In this document: piece after piece, positions 33,132 to 40,244 of the stretch
Position numbering within the stretch: position 1 is the first letter of the stretch
Layout: the number at the start of each line of letters is the position of its first letter
Assembly: GCA_001648575.1 (NCBI GenBank)
Contig: LQXN01000051.1
Coordinates: 17,898 to 81,897 of the forward strand
Source of the DNA: Sutcliffiella horikoshii DSM 8719
GTDB lineage: Bacteria; Bacillota; Bacilli; Bacillales; Bacillaceae_I
Direction of reading: 5' to 3'
Length of the DNA: 64,000 nucleotides
Notes under the pieces: generated by a model
The model's database searches: none
What the model saw: only the letters and a program-made list of their open reading frames with translations
Told to the model about the DNA's origin: nothing
Position numbers and translations under genes: made by a program

Positions 33132-33822
33132 ATACTCTACGTCCTGTGAGGGCCATAATTTCTTCCTTGAACTTCACTTCATCACTATTGGAATCGCTTA
33201 AGTGAAGCAGCCATATTTCTTGTACCTTGGATAGATCATTTGCATTTAGGAACTCTTTGACATTCTCTAGACTAAAATGAGACTGCAAAAGTCGTTTTTT
33301 CATGACAGCTGGGACAGAACCGTCCAAGATATTCTGATTCAATATTTCCATCGAGTAGTTACACTCCACTAGGATGTGTGTAAGCCCTGTGAACTTGTAT
33401 TTGATGTAGTAGGTATCTGTAGCGAATAAAAGCTTTTCACCAGCGTTATTTACGAGCAGAAAGCCATATGGCTCACTCACATCGTGTTGAACATCAAAGG
33501 GTAAAATCGTCCAGGTACCGATAGTAAATGGCTGTTGGGCCTTTACGTGTTTTATACGGTGATGATTTAGTCCAATTGCGCCTGCAGTTCCAGTTGACAT
33601 GTAGCAATCAATCCCTGCTTTTAGAACGTCTCTTATGGCTTTGCAGTGGTCGCCATGCTCATGTGTGATTAAGCACCCTGCGACCTCTGACATTTGAAAA
33701 TTAAAGCCTTTTTGAATCTCTCGATAGTTGATGCCGCACTCCAGTAAAAGGGGTGTATGGCCGTCAGTAACCCGGTAACAGTTCCCCTTACTACTGGATG
33801 CAAGTGCTGTGATCTCAATCAT
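33121..33822 (-). CDS. MBL-fold exonuclease-like protein (YycJ/WalJ-like)
   Basis: 233 residues, ATG overlapping the recT stop (TAATG). ALASSSKGNCYRV at the start and THEHGDHCKA (metal-binding HxHxDH) near 55 follow the YycJ/WalJ branch of metallo-beta-lactamase fold proteins; LFATDTYYI and HLSDSNSDE give further metal ligands. A YycJ homologue has been described as a 5'-3' double-strand DNA exonuclease. Next to recT with no YqaJ or lambda-exo gene, it could make the single strands for RecT. Confidence 0.8.
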   Translation of the reverse strand: MIEITALASSSKGNCYRVTDGHTPLLLECGINYREIQKGFNFQMSEVAGCLITHEHGDHCKAIRDVLKAGIDCYMSTGTAGAIGLNHHRIKHVKAQQPFTIGTWTILPFDVQHDVSEPYGFLLVNNAGEKLLFATDTYYIKYKFTGLTHILVECNYSMEILNQNILDGSVPAVMKKRLLQSHFSLENVKEFLNANDLSKVQEIWLLHLSDSNSDEVKFKEEIMALTGRRVYVP

Positions 33823-34724
33823 TACCAACCAGGTCCTTTAGGAGGGGTATCAAATAATTCCTCTTGATGATTTCCGTCATTTTCCGTTCGCCCATCAATT
33901 ATTTCAGGTTGTTTTTCTAAAGGCTTCCTTCCCTTTACATCAAGGAGCTCTTTATTGGCGTTTTGGTCAATTTCCTTTTGTGCAGCGTATACCGGATTAA
34001 CTTCCTTGCGATCGTCTTCATATTCATTTTCTGTCGATCGGTTGATGGCATCTACAAGTAAATCACTGTCATCAGATGTGTTTATGAAGGCTTTAGCAGC
34101 ACGATTAATGACTGTACGTTTCGCCATTTCCTGTGGGAATTTCTTGTGTACTCCTTGACTAGTCTTGGATTGCCCCCATGATTCATCGATCTCTTTACGA
34201 GTCATAACTGTTAGTAACTCTTCATCGTCGTTGGTTTTAACCACCGCGTAAGCCCCTAAAATTTCGTTATCTCTATTCAGAAATTTTGTTTCATGCTTTA
34301 ATAGTTTTTCACGACCACCTGCAACCTCGTAATCAAACACATCCCCTTCAAATATCACATTTGCCCAAATATCTTTTACATTCGATAATCGTTTAAGAAC
34401 TGCTTGAGTGCCAAAATAGGACCGATTTAATTGCAATTGATTGCCGTAAACTATGAAATAGCATTGTGTTTTGGCAGGGCTTAAACCCTGTGTAACCATA
34501 TCCAATAATGTGTTCGCGATTGATTCTCTTGTACAAACACTTAATGCTGGCTTACCTTCTCGATCTTTTACTTCTTGTAGTTTGAAAAAGGCACTCTTTA
34601 ACGCATTACTAGCGTTGTAATTAGGAGGCAGGACCAATCCATCGTCCTGCAACCTAGTTAAGCTCTTGTTCACATCATCCGTGATGTCTTTTTGAATGAT
34701 GGATAGTTGATTTTGGCTACTCAT
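33822..34724 (-). CDS. recT: RecT family single-strand annealing protein
   Basis: 300 residues from the ATG at 34724 (AAGGAGGCAATTTG). LTRLQDDGLVLPPNYNASNA, ESIANTLLDMVTQGLSPAKT, CYFIVYGNQLQLNRSYFGT and TVINRAAKAFINTSDDSDLL are strong RecT family marks. The C-terminal ~60 residues are polar and variable. It pairs complementary strands in phage recombination. One-base overlaps with both neighbours (TGATG, TAATG) tie the module together. Confidence 0.94.
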   Translation of the reverse strand: MSSQNQLSIIQKDITDDVNKSLTRLQDDGLVLPPNYNASNALKSAFFKLQEVKDREGKPALSVCTRESIANTLLDMVTQGLSPAKTQCYFIVYGNQLQLNRSYFGTQAVLKRLSNVKDIWANVIFEGDVFDYEVAGGREKLLKHETKFLNRDNEILGAYAVVKTNDDEELLTVMTRKEIDESWGQSKTSQGVHKKFPQEMAKRTVINRAAKAFINTSDDSDLLVDAINRSTENEYEDDRKEVNPVYAAQKEIDQNANKELLDVKGRKPLEKQPEIIDGRTENDGNHQEELFDTPPKGPGW

Positions 34725-36700
34725 CAAATTGCCTCCTTATGGTTCGGATACTCTACACGCAGCACCTTATCTTGCTCTGAGACTACCAACTGAATAACTT
34801 GGGAACCTACATCGATTAATCGTGTCACCGCTTCGCTGTTATCTACAAATATTGGTGCAGATACACCGTAATGCTCAGATAGAGTGTTGATGATATCTAA
34901 GCCAACGTTTATTCTTGCAGCATTATTTAACCCGCTTGAATACGGAACACCATTGTATGTTGTTTCGCATATTTCTTCTAAACCGCCATTGATGTTGGTT
35001 TTGAACAAATTGAATCGGGCATATTTGAATTTGGAGTTTATTTTCTCCTCCAGCAAGTTGACTTTAGAACGGATAAATTCTTCTGTAAGGAATAGTTCCT
35101 GTTCCAATTTTTCAAACTCTGTAGCTAATTGTTTTTCCAGATGCATTAATTCTTCTATCCGCTTATTTGACTGATCTACCGTTACAAACTTTGCTAGATC
35201 GCTTTGAATGGCAAGCCTTTGTTCTTTCAGACTCTGAACCTCTTTCTCTACTTCTCTAATGGAAGTTTGAGCATCTAGTCGAATTCTGTCTAATTCGCTT
35301 GTACAGTCTAATTTCTCCTGTAATTTTGTCGCATAGGACTGGTTGTCCATGATGTCCACGACAGAACCTTCTAGTAATTTAAGTTGTTCGTTCAGTTGAA
35401 GAAGACTTTCCTCTTTTTCAGAAATGAGGGAACTATTATTCTCGTATTCTCCGGTTAGTTGCTCATTTTCGGATAACAAGGATTCTTTCTGGGTTTTGAT
35501 GCGTCTACCAGATGTATCAATCTCTTCAAGTTGGTTACTCTTTTGAAGATTAAATTGTGCTAACGCTTTTTCCCTTGTGACTGAAACTTGTTCCTCTGGG
35601 AGAACCTGACCACATGTTGGACATTCGCACTCATCGTTATGGACAAACTCTTTTTCGTTTAATTCCGTCCATTCTTGCCTCAGTTGTTGCAATTTCTTTT
35701 CCGTGGAAGTAATACTGTCATCATTGAATTTTTTCTTTTGTCTTAGATTAGATTGTTTGGACTCCAGCAGAGAGATAGCTGACTTTTCCTCTTGAATTTG
35801 CGCTTTCAGCTTGTATAATTCATCCTTCGTGCCCGCTTCATGTTGCTGTCTTATTTGTAGGAGCTCCAACTCGATTTCTTGAATTTCTCTCTGTTTCGTT
35901 GAAATAGCATTTCCATTTCGGATGTTGCTGATAATGTCTTGTTTTTCATCAATTTGCGAAGTGATTGTTTCAATCTGTTCCTCTAATGATGACTTTTCCA
36001 AGCCATCAACCGAAGGAAGGTTATGCTCTATTTCATCAATTCGGACTGGTATTTTGTCTAACTCTTTGTTTATCTCTGCCCTACGTGCAACAATAACTTT
36101 TCGATGATTCTCAATTGTGCGACCTTTTAGGATAGTCGGGAGTGAAGCAAGCTCTTTGTTAGAAGCAATTACATCTTCCTCTGTTACTTCCCCGCAAATT
36201 TCCAATAACGTGTTGCGTCGATCCTTCCAATGTAATTGATCATTGAAAAACGATGGGCTAGTTAACAATTTGAAAATATCCTCGTTCACGATGGACTCTA
36301 CCTGGTCTAAGTAATCTTTCTTTTTAGAAGGCACACCATCAATGTAATAGTCAGTTGTATGACCTGAGAACTGTTTCTCTGCCCCTCCTCGCTTTTTGGT
36401 CCATTTCTCCGAATAGACTTTCCGAAGAGTAAGCTTTTGATCAGCTACTGAAAATGTAGCCTCAACCTCATGTTCGAGTCCGTGCAACTCTTTCCCCTTA
36501 TTCAATGTTTTGATAGAGAAGTCTTTTTTGTTCTGGCTATCCTTATCAAAGAGCAACCACACAAAGGCATCGAATAGAGTCGTCTTTCCAGTAGCATTGT
36601 CACCGTATACTTTTACATTTTCACCGTGCACCTCAAGGGCGAATGACTTCACACCTTTGAAGTTTTTTAGCTCTAACCGATGAAGCGTAATGTTTTTCAT
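34724..36700 (-). CDS. SbcC-like AAA_23 ATPase
   Basis: 658 residues. Walker A GDNATGKTTLFDAF near residue 35; TSPSFFNDQLHWKDRR near 150; two long coiled-coil arms around a zinc hook CPTCGQ near 365; the C-terminal part carries a signature region (SSGLNNAARINVGLDIINTL) and Walker B (APIFVDNSEAV). No SbcD-like nuclease is encoded next to it. It precedes recT, so it probably organises DNA ends for recombination or processing. Confidence 0.9.
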   Translation of the reverse strand: MKNITLHRLELKNFKGVKSFALEVHGENVKVYGDNATGKTTLFDAFVWLLFDKDSQNKKDFSIKTLNKGKELHGLEHEVEATFSVADQKLTLRKVYSEKWTKKRGGAEKQFSGHTTDYYIDGVPSKKKDYLDQVESIVNEDIFKLLTSPSFFNDQLHWKDRRNTLLEICGEVTEEDVIASNKELASLPTILKGRTIENHRKVIVARRAEINKELDKIPVRIDEIEHNLPSVDGLEKSSLEEQIETITSQIDEKQDIISNIRNGNAISTKQREIQEIELELLQIRQQHEAGTKDELYKLKAQIQEEKSAISLLESKQSNLRQKKKFNDDSITSTEKKLQQLRQEWTELNEKEFVHNDECECPTCGQVLPEEQVSVTREKALAQFNLQKSNQLEEIDTSGRRIKTQKESLLSENEQLTGEYENNSSLISEKEESLLQLNEQLKLLEGSVVDIMDNQSYATKLQEKLDCTSELDRIRLDAQTSIREVEKEVQSLKEQRLAIQSDLAKFVTVDQSNKRIEELMHLEKQLATEFEKLEQELFLTEEFIRSKVNLLEEKINSKFKYARFNLFKTNINGGLEEICETTYNGVPYSSGLNNAARINVGLDIINTLSEHYGVSAPIFVDNSEAVTRLIDVGSQVIQLVVSEQDKVLRVEYPNHKEAI

Positions 36701-36864
36701 TAAGCGCTAGCTCCCTTCTTCCCCAGTTGAACGTATTTCGTGAACTGGGCCTTGGTTTTAAATTGGAATACAGGCATGCCATTCTGCTTGATCGTGATTT
36801 GACCACCGGACTTTGTTAGTCTTTGTTGGTCAAATTTGTTACCACTAAAAACCAATTCAATCAT
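36700..36864 (-). CDS. 54-residue protein at the head of the recombination operon
   Basis: ATG behind AGGAGGAGATTAAAAG; the TAA overlaps the ATPase start (TAATG). MIELVFSGNKFDQQRLTKSG, then ITIKQNGMPVFQFKTKAQFT and a basic end. A beta-rich small protein, not recognised. Coupling suggests equal expression with the SbcC-like ATPase. Confidence 0.75.
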   Translation of the reverse strand: MIELVFSGNKFDQQRLTKSGGQITIKQNGMPVFQFKTKAQFTKYVQLGKKGASA

Positions 36865-37133
36865 CTTTTAATCTCCTCCTAATTGAGTTTTTTCGGTAAT
36901 TAGGATAGAATATATTCAACTGAATTTTTCTACCCACTTACCTTGACTCGTGGCCCCACCACGGGTCATTTTTAGTGCTTTGTCGCACTGTCATAACCAG
37001 GAAGAAGTTAGTTAAGGGGGAACCATCAACCCTCCTAGTCATGACGGCAGGACAAAGTCTTGCCGAACATACGTGTGTATGTTATGATGAAATTGTTCGT
37101 ATTACTAGTATGAAAAGCGGTAAGCTAACCCAC
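36865..37133. other. noncoding region with several inverted repeats
   Basis: About 270 bp with no convincing gene. Hairpins visible on both strands: TGACTCGTGG/CCACGGGTCA (36942-36970 area), CGGCAGGAC/GTCTTGCCG (37044-37065), ACATAC/GTATGT (37067-37082), and GAATATATTC near 36908. Since a terminator lies at 37114-37152, the recombination operon downstream needs its own promoter here; a minus-strand candidate is not clear. The stretch could be a structured leader of that operon. Confidence 0.5.
37060..37088 (+). promoter_or_regulatory. plus-strand promoter-like sequence
   Basis: TTGCCG (37060-37065), a 17-bp spacer that contains the palindrome ACATACGTGTGTATGT, and TATGAT (37083-37088). The bases CGAACATACGTGTG overlapping it partly match the Firmicute LexA box. 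A transcript would run about 60 nt to the terminator at 37114-37152. Confidence 0.4.
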
Positions 37134-37152
37134 TTAGCTTGCTGCTTTTTTT
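37114..37152. terminator. bidirectional terminator after the 29-residue gene
   Basis: Long stem around AAGCTAA/TTAGCTT extended by GC and A/T pairs. The plus strand side is followed by T7, the minus side by CTTTTC. On the minus strand it would end the early regulatory operon right at the stop of the 29-residue gene. Confidence 0.75.
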
Positions 37153-37223
37153 GTGCATTTTTTTAGTAATACATACTTCTCGAACTTAGTAAGTGCCAGC
37201 CAATGCTTTGCTTGAATCCTCAT
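37134..37223 (-). CDS. 29-residue basic peptide
   Basis: ATG nine bases behind a strong AAGGAGGG that begins in the stop codon of the upstream gene, so it is coupled. MRIQAKHWLALTKFEKYVLL then KKCTKKAAS: an amphipathic, basic helix. The message ends in a terminator at the same place. Not recognised; small regulators of this size are frequent at the end of phage early operons. Confidence 0.55.
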   Translation of the reverse strand: MRIQAKHWLALTKFEKYVLLKKCTKKAAS

Positions 37224-37236
37224 TGCTCGTCCCTCC

Positions 37237-37512
37237 TTATGATATGGACCGTTTAATCAAGGTGATATCAATTCCTCGTTTTGCTAAGTCCTCCACTGTT
37301 TGAGTTAAACGATCGTAATGTTCTTTTCTTTTTAGTAATTTTTCCACTGCTGATATTGAATTTAGAAAGTCAACCGCTGTAAGTTTCACTTCCTGTAGAT
37401 CTCCAGTTGTCAATTTCTCTTCCATTCTTGCAATACAAGTTTTAGCTGCATGATATTCCCGAAGTGCATTTTGTAAATCATGAGCATGAAATTGTTCTTT
37501 TTTTAAAACCAT
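37237..37512 (-). CDS. small helical early protein
   Basis: 91 residues from the ATG at 37512 (GGAGGGATTATTGC); it overlaps the HTH gene end by 10 bp. Helical: HDLQNALREYHAAKTCIARM, VDFLNSISAVEKLLKRKEHY, and LAKRGIDITLIKR. Not recognised. Position and size recall the small YqaH-like genes of skin-type elements, without clear sequence match. Confidence 0.7.
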   Translation of the reverse strand: MVLKKEQFHAHDLQNALREYHAAKTCIARMEEKLTTGDLQEVKLTAVDFLNSISAVEKLLKRKEHYDRLTQTVEDLAKRGIDITLIKRSIS

Positions 37513-37766
37513 GCAATAATCCCTCCTGCCAATATAGATAAAGCTTGAAGTAAAGTATTTATATCCACTCCACATAACATAGCTGCCACTGCCTCTGGCG
37601 CCCTTGTGGCTTGAAACCACCTAATTGCATCTGCTAATTTCAGTTCTAGATTGTCGTTTTCAAGCCTTGAGACCGCACTTCTAGATAAAAATATCTTTTC
37701 GGCCAATTCTTCTTGACTGTATCCAGCTTTCACCCTTAATTGACGGAGGATTTTTCCGAATGACAT
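37503..37766 (-). CDS. XRE-type regulator with hydrophobic C-terminus
   Basis: 87 residues from the ATG at 37766 (GGAGGTGATTTCG); the GTG three codons before is part of the ribosome binding site. Residues ~5-50 are an XRE helix-turn-helix (LRVKAGYSQEELAEKIFLSR, SAVSRLENDNLEL). The last ~20 residues (LLQALSILAGGIIAWF) are hydrophobic and could reach the membrane or form a dimer interface. Palindromes just upstream may be its operators. Confidence 0.82.
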   Translation of the reverse strand: MSFGKILRQLRVKAGYSQEELAEKIFLSRSAVSRLENDNLELKLADAIRWFQATRAPEAVAAMLCGVDINTLLQALSILAGGIIAWF

Positions 37767-37785
37767 CGAAATCACCTCCCTCCTG

Positions 37786-37812
37786 TGTGCAGATTTTGCA
37801 CATGTGCAGATT
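37786..37812. promoter_or_regulatory. operator-like repeats upstream of the second XRE gene
   Basis: TGTGCAGATT occurs at 37786-37795 and 37803-37812, and the perfect palindrome TGCACATGTGCA covers 37797-37808. The spacing of 17 bp and place 20-45 bp before the start codon fit an autoregulatory operator. Confidence 0.5.
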
Positions 37813-37872
37813 GTGGTCAGACAATACTTACCAAATCCATTAAAATTTATATATGAAGAAACTAGTAACTTA

Positions 37873-38574
37873 CTAAGATACCTTCTTAGGAATCCAATTT
37901 TCTATGTATCTCAATGCTGTCTGGAGCTCCCTGCGTTTTAAATCTTTATAACTTGCAACACCGAAGCGATCTTTAATTTCTCTGTGGAGTTCCCGAAAGA
38001 ATCTTGGCCGAATCTGAGGATCATCACAGAGATCGTAAACTTTTAATGCAATTCCTTTTTGAAGTCGTCGTTGCTCTCCAGAATCTAGCGTAATTTGTTC
38101 TTCCACTTTGTGATTTACATTATTAATGAGTTGTTTTAATTCTGCTTGTTCCTTGACAATGGATTCATGTCCTTCTACCAAGTCGGCTGTGGTCCTTAAT
38201 ACCGTGACAAGGGCTTGGTCCTTTGATAATGGGACCACATTACTTTTAACATGGTAGTATTCGTCAACAAGTTTTTCATAAGCGTCCCAAGCTAAATCAG
38301 TATTCAATGACTTAGCGTGCAACCAGGCACCCTTTTCTGTCCAGAGGTACAAAACCGACGTGAACTTTAGGCTGTCGTCAATTTGACGTGACCCTTTATA
38401 TGTCTTTAACTCTTCACCCGTTAAGGCGAAATAATGTTTACCTTGAACATATCGTTCTGAGTTCCGTTGGAAATTTCTATTGATGATTTTGGTGTCAGTT
38501 CCAAATGATTCTGCAAGCTGAGAAGTGTTTAAGACACGCTGACCATCTTTCTCACAAACACTTAAATGTTGCAT
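37873..38574 (-). CDS. phage antirepressor (ORF6N + ORF6C)
   Basis: 233 residues. Residues ~1-100 are the ORF6N DNA-binding domain (VLNTSQLAESFGTDTKIINR, KYFALTGEEL-like segment, SVLYLWTEKGAWLHAKSLNT). Residues ~135-230 are ORF6C (LDSGEQRRLQKGIALKVYDL, FFRELHREIKDRFGVASYKD). Such proteins relieve repression by CI-like proteins and favour lytic growth. It lies in the early operon controlled by the Cro-side promoter. Confidence 0.9.
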   Translation of the reverse strand: MQHLSVCEKDGQRVLNTSQLAESFGTDTKIINRNFQRNSERYVQGKHYFALTGEELKTYKGSRQIDDSLKFTSVLYLWTEKGAWLHAKSLNTDLAWDAYEKLVDEYYHVKSNVVPLSKDQALVTVLRTTADLVEGHESIVKEQAELKQLINNVNHKVEEQITLDSGEQRRLQKGIALKVYDLCDDPQIRPRFFRELHREIKDRFGVASYKDLKRRELQTALRYIENWIPKKVS

Positions 38575-38617
38575 CTTATCTACCTCCTGGTGGGTCGTTT
38601 ATTTACAGGGAAAATGT

Positions 38618-38923
38618 TTACATGTATCGATATTTAATTGCTTCTATGCAGAGCCTTTTATTTTCATCATCCAGATAGTCCATATCACTCAAATTGACTT
38701 TGTTTCTCTCATTGAAAAGATGAAGAGCTAAAGCTAACACAAATTTCTCACTTTCAGACCATGGTGCAGCTACTCTCTTTAATGCAGTCACTCGAACATC
38801 ACCCGATACTAAGTCAAAATACTTAGTGTTGAAGACTAAAATTAGTTTGTAGTGATTTTGAAACAAGTGAATGGTACCACGCCAGTAACGATCGCTAAGC
38901 AGCTGAGGTGGGATACTCTTCAT
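38618..38923 (-). CDS. early phage protein, unknown
   Basis: 101 residues, ATG overlapping the upstream stop by 4 bp. DRYWRGTIHLFQNHYKLILV, then VTALKRVAAPWSESEKFVLA and LALHLFNERNKVNLSDMDYL. The form (a start-of-gene aromatic stretch, then W-S-x-S-E-K and a helix) recalls small proteins of phage early operons but I cannot name a family. Confidence 0.7.
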   Translation of the reverse strand: MKSIPPQLLSDRYWRGTIHLFQNHYKLILVFNTKYFDLVSGDVRVTALKRVAAPWSESEKFVLALALHLFNERNKVNLSDMDYLDDENKRLCIEAIKYRYM

Positions 38924-39237
38924 CCAATCGCCTCCCTATTGAAATAATTGGTATTTTGTTCAATCCAGTTAGAGTTTTGTTCGATCCATTTATAAACTAG
39001 GTCCCTTGGGTATCTAGCTTTTACCGCTTTAGACCTTGGAAAAGTAGGATCAGAAGTCATCTTCATTACAGTAGAATTTGCAATTTGAAACATATCTGCC
39101 AGATCTGAATTGGTCAGTAGCTCAGGGCGTGAGAATTTCTTCACTCCGTCTGATACACCCTGCTCGTATGCTTTCTGAATAACGGATTCCAAATGTAGTT
39201 CCAACAGCTTATCTTCAATTTCACGGATACTGTGCAA
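38920..39237 (-). CDS. excisionase-like DNA-binding protein
   Basis: 105 residues from a TTG at 39237, six bases behind GGGAGGTG. Starting further upstream would run into the DUF2513 gene on the other strand. Residues ~45-95 (LLTNSDLADMFQIANSTVMK, then ARYPRDLVYKWIEQN) read as a winged helix of the excisionase/MerR kind. Residues ~5-40 are helical. It may be the excisionase or a transcription factor of the early operon. Confidence 0.65.
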   Translation of the reverse strand: MHSIREIEDKLLELHLESVIQKAYEQGVSDGVKKFSRPELLTNSDLADMFQIANSTVMKMTSDPTFPRSKAVKARYPRDLVYKWIEQNSNWIEQNTNYFNREAIG

Positions 39238-39307
39238 ATGTTTCACCTCCCTATATGGCTTGTTATCTCCCCTTATGTGATACTTTTCATAGAAAGGGGG
39301 TGTTGAA

Positions 39308-39682
39308 ATGAAATTGAACCCAGATTGTGTAAGAGATATTTTACTTACTATTGAAGATGTTGTTGATTTTGATAATGAATTTGAATACAACACTGGTGAT
39401 TCATTTGAAAGATTAAGTCCATATAGCGACAAAGAAATTAGATATCACATTAGTCAATGTTATAAATCTGGTTATATCACCGAGTTGAACATTTATGGGA
39501 ATAATCAAATTACTGTACAAGACCTTCATCCAAAAGGTCATGAGTTTTTAGCAAATATAAGAAACGATAATATTTGGAATAAAACTAAATCGAAAGCTAG
39601 TGAAGTCGGTTCCTTATCCCTGACCACGCTTGCTACAATTGCTGCAAACATCGTTAGTTCCATCTTGAGAGACAATCTTTGA
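39308..39682 (+). CDS. DUF2513 family protein
   Basis: 124 residues, ATG behind GAAAGGGGGTG. MKLNPDCVRDILLTIEDVVD, YSDKEIRYHISQCYKSGYIT and DLHPKGHEFLANIRNDNIWN match the DUF2513 family, common in prophages and of unknown function. It stands alone on the plus strand inside the minus-strand early region, and its last 69 bp overlap a convergent gene. Confidence 0.85.
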   Translation: MKLNPDCVRDILLTIEDVVDFDNEFEYNTGDSFERLSPYSDKEIRYHISQCYKSGYITELNIYGNNQITVQDLHPKGHEFLANIRNDNIWNKTKSKASEVGSLSLTTLATIAANIVSSILRDNL

Positions 39683-39826
39683 TAAATTTACATGCATTTT
39701 TATTTCCAGCTCTGCGTATTTTTTTTGCGCAGAGTTTGAAATTCGAAAATCAACAACACCTTTTAATTTCAAATCATCGAGAAGCATTACTTTGTTATTG
39801 ATTTCTAGGTTGTGTCGTATTGACAT
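39614..39826 (-). CDS. small early phage protein
   Basis: 70 residues, ATG behind CTAGGAGGTGAATCG. Residues 5-50 (EINNKVMLLDDLKLKGVVDF, then AQKKYAELEIKMHVNLSKIV) are like small beta-rich early proteins of Bacillus phages. The end, with two Cys (CSNCSKRGQG), overlaps the DUF2513 gene on the other strand and may vary between relatives. Confidence 0.6.
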   Translation of the reverse strand: MSIRHNLEINNKVMLLDDLKLKGVVDFRISNSAQKKYAELEIKMHVNLSKIVSQDGTNDVCSNCSKRGQG

Positions 39827-39858
39827 CGATTCACCTCCTAGGTTGAATTTTGGAATTA

Positions 39859-40086
39859 TTAAACCACTTCTCGCCCTTCGACTTCGCGTACCGCGTAGCG
39901 AGTGGGTAAAAAAATTTGATCTCTTTCAACGCCATATAAATTCGCAATTTGTGTAGCTCTATCTTCGCTTACTTGTCTCTGGCCATTTTCTATTTGAGAT
40001 AAGTATCCACCTGAAATTCCTAATTTTTTCGCCGCGGATTCTATGGAATACTTAGCTTTTAATCTTGCTTGTTTTGGACCTCTCAT
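39859..40086 (-). CDS. Cro-like XRE repressor
   Basis: 75 residues from the ATG at 40086 behind TTAGGAGGTGG. A longer frame to 40161 is excluded because it would start at the -35 box. MRGPKQARLKAKYSIESAAK then KLGISGGYLSQIENGQRQVS is an XRE helix-turn-helix; EDRATQIANLYGVERDQIFL completes the fold. First gene of the leftward early operon; it should bind the operators in the switch region and shut off the divergent repressor. Confidence 0.85.
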   Translation of the reverse strand: MRGPKQARLKAKYSIESAAKKLGISGGYLSQIENGQRQVSEDRATQIANLYGVERDQIFLPTRYAVREVEGREVV

Positions 40087-40107
40087 TATTGATAACCACC
40101 TCCTAAG

Positions 40108-40213
40108 CTTTGCATAATGCGTTGTTATCTTTATATTACAATGCGATTCGCAAAGTGTCAACGCATTTTGCGAAGTTTTTAGGAAATTTATTTATTCTTT
40201 GCATTATGCGAAG
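40108..40213. promoter_or_regulatory. lysogeny switch operators, four 17-bp sites
   Basis: CTTTGCATAATGCGTTG (40108-40124), CAATGCGATTCGCAAAG (40139-40155), CAACGCATTTTGCGAAG (40159-40175) and CTTTGCATTATGCGAAG (40197-40213) share a near-palindromic form CWWYGC-N5-GCRWWG. The second exactly fills the spacer of the leftward promoter, the third overlaps its -35, the first lies at its start site, and the fourth exactly fills the spacer of the rightward promoter. Confidence 0.85.
40133..40161 (-). promoter_or_regulatory. leftward early promoter
   Basis: On the minus strand TTGACA (40156-40161), a 17-bp spacer and TAATAT (40133-40138). Drives the Cro-like gene and the early operon. A strong consensus promoter held off by repressor at the operator in its spacer. 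Confidence 0.85.
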
Positions 40214-40219
40214 TATAAT
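40191..40219 (+). promoter_or_regulatory. rightward repressor promoter
   Basis: Perfect TATAAT at 40214-40219, 17-bp spacer, and a poor -35 (TTTATT, 40191-40196). The weak -35 suggests activation or low constant expression of the CI-like repressor; the operator in the spacer would give control by Cro or by the repressor itself. Confidence 0.75.
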
Positions 40220-40244
40220 TGTACTAAGAAGTGGGTGATTTTAT

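Noticed and set aside
36975..37166. Plus-strand frame of 63 codons
   Set aside because: It spans several hairpins and the terminator, with no ribosome binding site.
40087..40161. N-terminal extension of the Cro-like protein
   Set aside because: It would begin at the -35 box of its own promoter, upstream of the transcription start.
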